A DNA stretch of 64,000 nt from an uncultured Nocardiaceae bacterium (GTDB lineage: Bacteria > Actinomycetota > Actinomycetes > Mycobacteriales > Mycobacteriaceae). The notes beneath the pieces were generated by a model. It saw only the letters and a list, made by a program, of their open reading frames with translations, was not told where the DNA came from and did not search any database. The DNA lies in contig CAKZIX010000031.1 of assembly GCA_936936565.1 (NCBI GenBank), positions 38,285-102,284 on the forward strand. Reading direction: 5' to 3'. Below are positions 58,588-64,000 of the stretch, one piece after another. Within the stretch, counting starts at the first letter, position 1. Each line of letters begins with the position of its first letter. A program made the translations under genes and the position numbers.

Positions 58588-58629
58588 ATGCGCGTGCATA
58601 CGATGCAAGCGCATTAAATGTGTTTGCAT
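58588..58629. promoter_or_regulatory. MarR operator candidate between efflux and marR genes
   Basis: ATGCGCGTGCAT (58588-58599) and ATGCAAGCGCAT (58603-58614) form an inverted repeat with one mismatch and a 3-bp spacer. A third copy, ATGTGTTTGCAT, lies at 58618-58629. The 86-bp divergent gap is filled by these sites, which suits autorepression and control of the transporter. Confidence 0.65.
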
Positions 58630-58658
58630 CCACTTTGCGGGCTCGGTAGGATGCAGGC

Positions 58659-59069
58659 ATGCCTAGGCCGAGCGAGGACTATCGCCCGGTCGAGTACGCC
58701 GGCGCCGATGCCGAGGTGGTGACCCGCTGGCGCGCGCTACTCGACCAGCACGCCGCAATCTCGTGCGCCCTCGAAAAGGCGCTGCAGGACGAGCACGGCA
58801 TCGGAATCAGCGAATTCGAAGCGATGGACCGCCTCTTCGATCGCGGCTGTGAGCACATCCGCATGGCTGATCTGGCCGGCGACATCTACCTCAGCCAGAG
58901 CGCCCTGTCGCGCACCGTCGCCCGGCTCGAACGCGAGCAGCTCGTGCAGCGCAAGATGTGCAGCAACGACCGCCGGGCCCTGTTCGTCGAACTCACCGAC
59001 GAGGGCAAGAAGCTGCACGAGCTGGCCCGCAAGACGCACCGCGCGGTGCTCGCCGAGAACCTGGGCTAG
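58659..59069 (+). CDS. MarR-family regulator of the efflux gene
   Basis: 136 residues. wHTH at about 35-110 (GIGISEFEAMDRLFDRGCEH; LAGDIYLSQSALSRTVARLE; wing MCSNDRRALFVELTDEG). Divergent from the MFS exporter. Cys50 or Cys96 could sense oxidants, which is a guess. Confidence 0.88.
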   Translation: MPRPSEDYRPVEYAGADAEVVTRWRALLDQHAAISCALEKALQDEHGIGISEFEAMDRLFDRGCEHIRMADLAGDIYLSQSALSRTVARLEREQLVQRKMCSNDRRALFVELTDEGKKLHELARKTHRAVLAENLG

Positions 59070-59082
59070 CGCGCAGCTTGCG

Positions 59083-59616
59083 CTAGCGCGACGGCCGGCG
59101 CTGCCGGAAACGCCAGAACTGCACGGCCCGCACGTCGTCGGACAGCCGCGACACCGGCTCGGCCACCTGGGCGAGGGTCTCGTGCAGCTCGTCGGCGAGT
59201 TGCGCGAAATTGCCGGCCTGCTGGGCCAGCCGCCGCGCGCTGAGCAGGAACTCCAGCAGCAAGCGGATCGTCGCCGCGAAGGCCAGCGTGAGCAGCGGCT
59301 GCACCACCACCAGCGAGGCGATGCCGGCCCAGGTGTCGACGAAGAACGCGCCCACCGTCAGCACGGCCGGCGCGGCGAAGGCCAGCAGCAGGCCCAGGAT
59401 GTAGACGACCGGCAGCAGCACCCGCGTCGCCGACTGGCGGAACTGGACGTCGACCAGACCACGCAGCGCCGCCACGAGCCACGGACGGCGTTCGTTGTCC
59501 TCGCCGAAGAACTCCTCGTCGTATTCCGACCAGGTCCGTTCCCACTCGATCTCGGCGTCGACCGGGTCGACCGCCGGATTCGGCTCGGGGACGGGCGGCG
59601 TCGGCTGTTCGCTCAT
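59083..59616 (-). CDS. DUF4282-type membrane protein
   Basis: 177 residues. Acidic cytoplasmic N-terminus, two membrane segments (about 71-120), then a cytoplasmic coiled coil (FLLSARRLAQQAGNFAQLAD; ELHETLAQVAEPVSRLSDDV). The pattern fits DUF4282. ATG at 59616. Function unknown; it converges on the marR gene. Confidence 0.72.
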   Translation of the reverse strand: MSEQPTPPVPEPNPAVDPVDAEIEWERTWSEYDEEFFGEDNERRPWLVAALRGLVDVQFRQSATRVLLPVVYILGLLLAFAAPAVLTVGAFFVDTWAGIASLVVVQPLLTLAFAATIRLLLEFLLSARRLAQQAGNFAQLADELHETLAQVAEPVSRLSDDVRAVQFWRFRQRRPSR

Positions 59617-59669
59617 GGCCCAATCCTTGCCGGTGCGTGCGCGACACGCTAATCCCGCATAGTTACGGT

Positions 59670-60470
59670 GTGCGGAATATCCCTGTGTCGCTGCCCAATC
59701 CACTTCGGCGTGTCCTCAACATGCTGGCGTTCGCCCCCTCGCGCACGCTCGCGATCACCCCTTACGACGTCGACCTCGACTTCGAGGAACTCACCCTGCG
59801 CACCAGCGACGGCGTCGACCTGCACGCCTGGTGGCTGCCCACGCCGCGCCGTGCCGGCGGCAACAAGGCGCGCCCGATGCGGGGCAGCATCCTGTTCGCG
59901 CACGGCAACGGCGGCAACATCGGCGATCGGATTCCGCACGCGGCGCTGCTCGTGGACGCCGGTTTCGACGTGCTCATGTTCGACTACCGCGGCTACGGCC
60001 GCAGCCATGGCCGCCCGAGCGAGGAAGGCGTCTACCGCGATGCCCGGGCTGCACGGGAGGCGCTGCTGGCCGCCCCGGGCACCGATCCCGACCGGATCTT
60101 CTATCTCGGTGAATCGCTCGGCGGCGCGGTGATGGTCGAACTGGCCCTCGAACATCCACCCACCGGACTGATCCTGCTGTCCACCTTCACGACCCTGCGC
60201 GACATGGCCAAGCGCCTGTTCCCGTTCCTGCCCCGCCTGCTGGTGCCCAACGCGTTCCCCAGCCTCGCCCGCATCGGCCGGGTCACGGCGCCGGTGCTGT
60301 CCATCCACGGCACCCGCGACGAGCTGGTCCCGTATGAGCAGGGTCGCCGGCTCTACGAGGCCGCGCCCGAGCCCAAGCACTGGCACACCATGCACGACGT
60401 CGGGCACAGCGACCTGATGCTCACCCACGGTCCGGAATGGGCCGAAACGATCGCGGCCTGGGCGCGATAA
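59670..60470 (+). CDS. Alpha/beta hydrolase (BEM46/ABHD13-like)
   Basis: 266 residues. Oxyanion HGNGGN near 86, FDYRGYGRSHG, nucleophile GESLGG, acid in IHGTRDELVP and His in DVGHSDLM. The type acts on membrane lipid esters or peptides, with a hydrophobic N-terminus that may attach to the membrane. GTG at 59670 is chosen; an ATG at 59721 is the alternative. Confidence 0.85.
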   Translation: MRNIPVSLPNPLRRVLNMLAFAPSRTLAITPYDVDLDFEELTLRTSDGVDLHAWWLPTPRRAGGNKARPMRGSILFAHGNGGNIGDRIPHAALLVDAGFDVLMFDYRGYGRSHGRPSEEGVYRDARAAREALLAAPGTDPDRIFYLGESLGGAVMVELALEHPPTGLILLSTFTTLRDMAKRLFPFLPRLLVPNAFPSLARIGRVTAPVLSIHGTRDELVPYEQGRRLYEAAPEPKHWHTMHDVGHSDLMLTHGPEWAETIAAWAR

Positions 60471-60574
60471 CACATCACGAAGGGCGAGCCGCTCCGATCG
60501 ACCCCCCAAATTTTGGGGCTATATCGGAGCGTAACTTTTGCCGACGATCGTGCGATGTGAGGTGTGAAGTGATC

Positions 60575-61090
60575 ATGTTTGCTAACTCCCGAACGGAGCA
60601 GAACGTGCGTACGACGTCCGCGAAACCCCTCACGAGCAGTGCTGTTGCCACCTCGGCGCAGGCCTACGGCGCGTTGGGTTGGAACGTCACGGGCACCGCG
60701 AACGGTGTGTCGTTGATCACCGACGAGACCATTTGTGCGATCGAGGTCACAGGCGAGCTCGTCGACGGCGTGCGCGAGTACATGCGCGCGAACCGGATGA
60801 CCGGCCCCGTGATCGAGATCCCGGGCACCGAGCGGCGCGAGATCCACCTGGCCACCGGCGTCGCCAAGGCGAGCATGGCCATCGAGGCGCTGCGGGCGCG
60901 CGGTGCCATCGTGCACCTCGACGGTGCGGGCGTGCCGTTGCCGCCCACCCAGCTCACCAAGGGCACCGCACGCTGGATCGTCGCCCCGGAGGCCGCACGG
61001 TGGATCCCGCCGGTCGTCGCCCTGGGTGCCGCGGTGCGTGCCGCGGCCACGCGCACGGCCCGCAAGGCCGCCGAGCGCGCCGCTTCCTGA
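60575..61090 (+). CDS. Hypothetical protein resembling prim-pol N-terminal domains
   Basis: 171 residues. The order of segments (SAQAYGALGWNV; GVSLITDETICAIEVTGELV; MTGPVIEIPG; GAGVPLPPTQLTKGTARWIV) recalls the N-terminal domain of actinobacterial bifunctional primase/polymerases, but the catalytic acidic motif is not evident and no second domain follows. AAGTG lies before the ATG. A rho-independent terminator follows. Confidence 0.6.
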   Translation: MFANSRTEQNVRTTSAKPLTSSAVATSAQAYGALGWNVTGTANGVSLITDETICAIEVTGELVDGVREYMRANRMTGPVIEIPGTERREIHLATGVAKASMAIEALRARGAIVHLDGAGVPLPPTQLTKGTARWIVAPEAARWIPPVVALGAAVRAAATRTARKAAERAAS

Positions 61091-61105
61091 GCCAGTTCGC
61101 AACCA

Positions 61106-61140
61106 GACGTCGGCGGAGAGTACTCCGCCGGCGTCTTTGT
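61106..61140 (+). terminator. Rho-independent terminator
   Basis: GACGTCGGCGGAG (61106-61118) pairs with CTCCGCCGGCGTC (61123-61135) with one G-T wobble and a 4-nt loop, followed by TTTGTTTT. Ends the gene at 60575. Confidence 0.88.
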
Positions 61141-61166
61141 TTTGCCGGGACTGGTACGGCCGTGCC

Positions 61167-61850
61167 ATGCTGTCGCGCATGGTGCAGGCGCTGCTGTTCG
61201 ACGTGCAGGGCACGGCGACCGATTTCCACACCCCCGTCACCGCGGCGGCTCGCGAGATCATCGGCGGGCAGCGCGACTGGACCGACTTCGTCAACCGGTG
61301 GCGCGCCGCCTACTTCGCGGCCACCGACTCGACCTACCGCAACGTTTCCGCCGTGTACCGCAGCGCGCTCGACGCCCAGCTGGCCGCGGACGGAATCGCC
61401 TTGTCCGAAACCGACCGCGACCGGCTCAACGCCGCCTGGCGCCGCCTGGAACCCTGGCCGGACACCGTCGCGGGACTCACCCGGCTGCGCGCGCATTACA
61501 CCCTGGCCACCCTGTCCAACGCCGACGTGAGCGCCGTCGTCGAGCTCAGCCGGCACGGCGGGCTGCCCTGGCATGCGGTGTTCACCGCCGAGATGGCCGG
61601 GGTGTTCAAGCCAGATCCCGCGACCTACGCCATGGCCGCGCGCTACCTCGGCCTCGAACCGCCGGACATCATGATGGTCGCCTGCCACAAGTACGACATC
61701 CGCGCGGCCGGCGCGCTGGGCTTTCGCACCGCGTTCGTCGCCCGGCCGCTCGAGTACGGCGACCCGGCGCTGGCCGATGTCACCTACTCCGACGAATTCG
61801 ACATCAACGCCGCCGATTTCAACGACCTCGCCGATCAGCTCGGCGCCTGA
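61167..61850 (+). CDS. HAD-superfamily hydrolase (haloacid dehalogenase type II-like)
   Basis: 227 residues. Nucleophile Asp12 in LLFDVQGTATDF, Thr/Ser in LATLSNAD, Lys in GVFKPDP and acidic motif IV in ACHKYDIRAA. The pattern is that of L-2-haloacid dehalogenase-like members with a helical cap. Start ATG 61167; ATG 61179 possible. Substrate unknown. Confidence 0.85.
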   Translation: MLSRMVQALLFDVQGTATDFHTPVTAAAREIIGGQRDWTDFVNRWRAAYFAATDSTYRNVSAVYRSALDAQLAADGIALSETDRDRLNAAWRRLEPWPDTVAGLTRLRAHYTLATLSNADVSAVVELSRHGGLPWHAVFTAEMAGVFKPDPATYAMAARYLGLEPPDIMMVACHKYDIRAAGALGFRTAFVARPLEYGDPALADVTYSDEFDINAADFNDLADQLGA

Positions 61851-61875
61851 TCGCGAGGGTGTCCAGGCGGCTGGA

Positions 61876-62655
61876 TCAGCCGCGCACGTGCAGGCCGAAG
61901 CCCGTGCGGCCCGCGATCTCCAGTCCCGGCTTCAGGTGCAGCGAGGGGATGTCGTAGTCCCCGTAGTTCTGCCGACGGAACGCGATGGGCGCCGTCGATT
62001 CCAGCGTGTGCAGCCGGTGCTTCCATGCCGTGGCGACCTCTGTGTAGTCCGCGCCGGTCATCCGGTCCACGCCGTACAGCACGAACGGCGGCAGCACCTC
62101 GACACCCGGGTAGTAGAGGATTCCGTGCTGCATCGGGAACAGCAGATCCTCGATGGGACCGTTGATGCCGCGGGCGGCGTAGTGCGCCTGCGGGCCTCCT
62201 ACGGTGACCGACAGCAGCGCGCGTTTGCCCGCGAGTGTCCCTTCGCCGTAGCGCTCGCCGTACTTGATGTCATTGTGCTCGCCTACGCCGTAGGCGAAGC
62301 GGTAGGTGAACACCCGGTCCACCCAGCCTTTGAGGATGGCGGGCATCGTGTACCACCACAGCGGGAACTGGAAGATGATCATGTCGGCCCACAGCAGCTT
62401 TGCTTGCTCGGCGCGAACGTCGGCGGTGAGTGTCCCGGCCTCGAAGGCCCGGCCGGAGTTCAGGACCACGTTCAGCGGGCTCGACGCGTCCGGGCCGTAA
62501 TCAGTCGCATCGACGACCGCCTTCCAGTTCATCGCATACAGATCGCTCACCTGCACCTCGTGTCCGGCGCCGAGCAAGGTGGACACCGCGAGGTCTTTCA
62601 GGGAGCCGTTGAGCGACTGCGGCTCCGGGTGGGCATGAACGATCAGTGTCTTCAT
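61876..62655 (-). CDS. NAD(P)H dehydrogenase (quinone), flavodoxin fold
   Basis: 259 residues. FMN/FAD loop IVHAHPEPQSLNGSLKD (6-22) and the family patch QFPLWWYTMPAILKGWVDRV near 105, as in NQO1/MdaB-type reductases. It performs two-electron reduction of quinones. Divergent from the XRE regulator at 62793 (137-bp gap), which probably controls it. Confidence 0.9.
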   Translation of the reverse strand: MKTLIVHAHPEPQSLNGSLKDLAVSTLLGAGHEVQVSDLYAMNWKAVVDATDYGPDASSPLNVVLNSGRAFEAGTLTADVRAEQAKLLWADMIIFQFPLWWYTMPAILKGWVDRVFTYRFAYGVGEHNDIKYGERYGEGTLAGKRALLSVTVGGPQAHYAARGINGPIEDLLFPMQHGILYYPGVEVLPPFVLYGVDRMTGADYTEVATAWKHRLHTLESTAPIAFRRQNYGDYDIPSLHLKPGLEIAGRTGFGLHVRG

Positions 62656-62792
62656 CGGGACTCCTTTGAATCGGGTGTCTCCGATCCTGGGCTGCGCGGC
62701 ATCGGCGGTTCAGGGGCGCGCGATCCGCGGACCGGTTTTCCTGGTAACGGCAGGACCACCCGTGCCCGCAGCGCGGCGGCAATACTGGGGAA

Positions 62793-63626
62793 ATGGACGA
62801 TCTTGCGGGCTTCCTGCGAACCAGGCGTTCCCGGGTCGATCCGCGGTCCCTCGGCATATCCGCCGACGGCCGCCGCCGGGTCGACGGCTTGCGCCGCGAA
62901 GAGGTCGCACACCTGTCCGGAGTCAGCGTCGACTACTACGTCCGTCTGGAGCAGGGCCGCGCTACCCAGCCCTCCGAGCAGGTTCTCGATGCGCTCGCCC
63001 GCGTTCTCGGTCTCGACGAGATCGAACGCGGGCACCTGTACCGGCTCGCGCGGCGACGCCGCCGCCGCGCGAAGGCCCCGAGCGGGCGGGTCCGGCCGGA
63101 GCTGTTGCGCGTGCTCGACCTGGTTTCCGACGCACCCGCGCTGATCATGGACCACCGCCTGGACGTCGTCGCCGGCAATCGCCTGGCCGAGCTTCTGTTC
63201 GGCCGGTCGTTGCCGGGACTGAACACGGCCCGGCACATCTTCCTCGAGGAGGCCGGCCGCGGCCTGTACGCGGATTGGGAGACCTGCACGCTCGACGTGG
63301 TCGGGCACTTGCGGCTGGCCGCCGGCAAGTATCCCGAAGACCGCCGCCTGGCCGGGCTCGTCGGCGAGCTGGCGATGGGCAGCGCACGTTTCCGACGCCT
63401 GTGGGCGCGCGCGGACGTGCGCGCCCGCACACATGGACGCAAGGCCTACCGGCATCCGCTGGTCGGGCTGCTGGAACTGCATCAGGAGAACTTCGCGATG
63501 CCGGACGAATCGGGCATGGAACTGGTGGTGCTGACCGCCGGCGCCGACAGTCCCGCCGCGGATGGGCTGCGCCTGCTCGCCGGACTGGCCGTCCGCTGGG
63601 ACACGGATACGCAGGTGCGCCGGTAG
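62793..63626 (+). CDS. XRE regulator with MmyB-like ligand-binding domain
   Basis: 277 residues. N-terminal HTH (about 30-75, RREEVAHLSGVSVDYYVRLE, QGRATQPSEQVLDALARVLG) preceded by the RTRRSRVDP typical of this group. The rest is a MmyB-like PAS-type domain (PALIMDHRLDVVAGNRLAEL, NTARHIFLEE). Such regulators flank oxidoreductase or SDR genes and respond to small hydrophobic ligands. Divergent from the quinone reductase. Confidence 0.9.
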   Translation: MDDLAGFLRTRRSRVDPRSLGISADGRRRVDGLRREEVAHLSGVSVDYYVRLEQGRATQPSEQVLDALARVLGLDEIERGHLYRLARRRRRRAKAPSGRVRPELLRVLDLVSDAPALIMDHRLDVVAGNRLAELLFGRSLPGLNTARHIFLEEAGRGLYADWETCTLDVVGHLRLAAGKYPEDRRLAGLVGELAMGSARFRRLWARADVRARTHGRKAYRHPLVGLLELHQENFAMPDESGMELVVLTAGADSPAADGLRLLAGLAVRWDTDTQVRR

Positions 63627-63676
63627 CGCCCAGATATGGGTGATGTCTGCCGATTACATTCGCGGTCGAACTCGCG

Positions 63677-64000
63677 ATGCTGGTTTCGATGAACAGCCAA
63701 CCCGACCTCGGCGCACACCACCGCACGCACGCGCGGCTGCGCACGCAGCTGCACCGGCTCCGCGCGGTCGCGGATGCGTTCGCCGCGGACCCCTCGACCA
63801 GAACGGCGCACCACACGCGCGGGTTCGCGCGGACCATGGCCGGGACCGCACGACGGGTGCACCGGCATCTCGGAATCGAGCGGGAGCTACTGTTCCCGCT
63901 GGTCAGCGCGTCGTCGCGCGACCAGGCGGTCACCTCGGGGCTGGCCTGCGACCTGCCCGACATCGACCAGATGTCGGTGCGTGCCGTCGAACTCGCCGAC
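63677..64000 (+). CDS. Hemerythrin-domain protein (3' truncated by window)
   Basis: First 108 codons of a protein that runs past the window end. HHRTHARLRTQLHRLRAV and HRHLGIERELLFPLV contain the His and Glu ligands expected of a hemerythrin-like diiron site. Start at ATG 63677; ATG 63689 is possible. The C-terminal ligands are not in view. It may sense or store oxygen or NO. Confidence 0.65.
   Translation, partial: MLVSMNSQPDLGAHHRTHARLRTQLHRLRAVADAFAADPSTRTAHHTRGFARTMAGTARRVHRHLGIERELLFPLVSASSRDQAVTSGLACDLPDIDQMSVRAVELAD

Noticed and set aside
56234..58660. 808-codon open frame joining DUF72 with upstream sequence
   Set aside because: The upstream part is a frame-shadow of the MFS transporter gene; the DUF72 N-terminus starts at 57067.

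Overview
The window looks like chromosomal DNA of a high-GC, mycolic-acid-containing actinobacterium, most likely Nocardia or a close relative. The arabinogalactan linker and galactan genes (glfT1, glfT2, wzm, wzt, rmlA, rmlB, rmlC), two Ag85-type mycolyltransferases, the proteasome activator Bpa with its C-terminal GQYL, an F420-type LLM oxidoreductase and a wax-ester-synthase-like acyltransferase all point to Mycobacteriales. The species is inferred, not proven.

Layout. 1-2,095: end of an SDR gene, a TetR regulator and a secreted alpha/beta hydrolase. 2,096-20,358: an integrated mobile element of about 18.2 kb, bounded by a perfect 65-bp direct repeat that is the 3' part of tRNA-Arg(ACG) plus its terminator. 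Its right end carries a tyrosine integrase and an excisionase-like HTH protein. Its left end carries 11-bp iterons and a perfect 48-bp inverted repeat, with no convincing gene for about 1 kb. Between them an XRE/TPR regulator faces a long rightward gene train: small membrane protein, WhiB, RRQRL-type protein, Replic_Relax-type protein, membrane-anchored coupling-protein-like ATPase, a separate copy of that ATPase's internal domain, coiled-coil and hypothetical proteins, an orphan cytosine-5 methyltransferase and a DUF2637-HTH membrane protein. Most of these genes overlap by ATGA or GTGA.

20,415-32,600: tRNA-Ser(GCT), a dienelactone-hydrolase-like protein, aromatic/histidinol-phosphate aminotransferase, a secreted 5'-nucleotidase-like protein with an eroded metal site, tandem mycolyltransferases, an LLM oxidoreductase, an O-antigen-ligase-like membrane protein, tRNA-Ser(TGA), MarR, an alpha-hydroxyacid oxidase and a quinone oxidoreductase. 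32,635-37,153: a segment with the gene content of the mycobacterial Rv3777-Rv3783 region (class V aminotransferase-like protein, bpa, wzm, wzt, glfT1). 37,374-43,981: small secreted and DoxX-like proteins, RsgA, WS/DGAT, SDR, TetR, a 22/24-bp tandem repeat array and a YbaB-like protein. 44,018-55,324: cell-envelope genes (GT-C protein, glfT2, GtrA, GT2 glycosyltransferase, DUF2142, rmlB, a secreted glycine-rich protein, rmlA-rmlC). 55,347-64,000: metabolic, transport and regulatory genes ending in a truncated hemerythrin-like CDS.

Functionally, RmlA/B/C make dTDP-rhamnose for the linker, GlfT1 and GlfT2 build galactan on the lipid carrier, and Wzm/Wzt export it. The mycolyltransferases act outside the cell. 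The mobile element is a self-contained module for integration, control and probably DNA transfer, but no VirB4-type protein or classical replication initiator was recognised in it.
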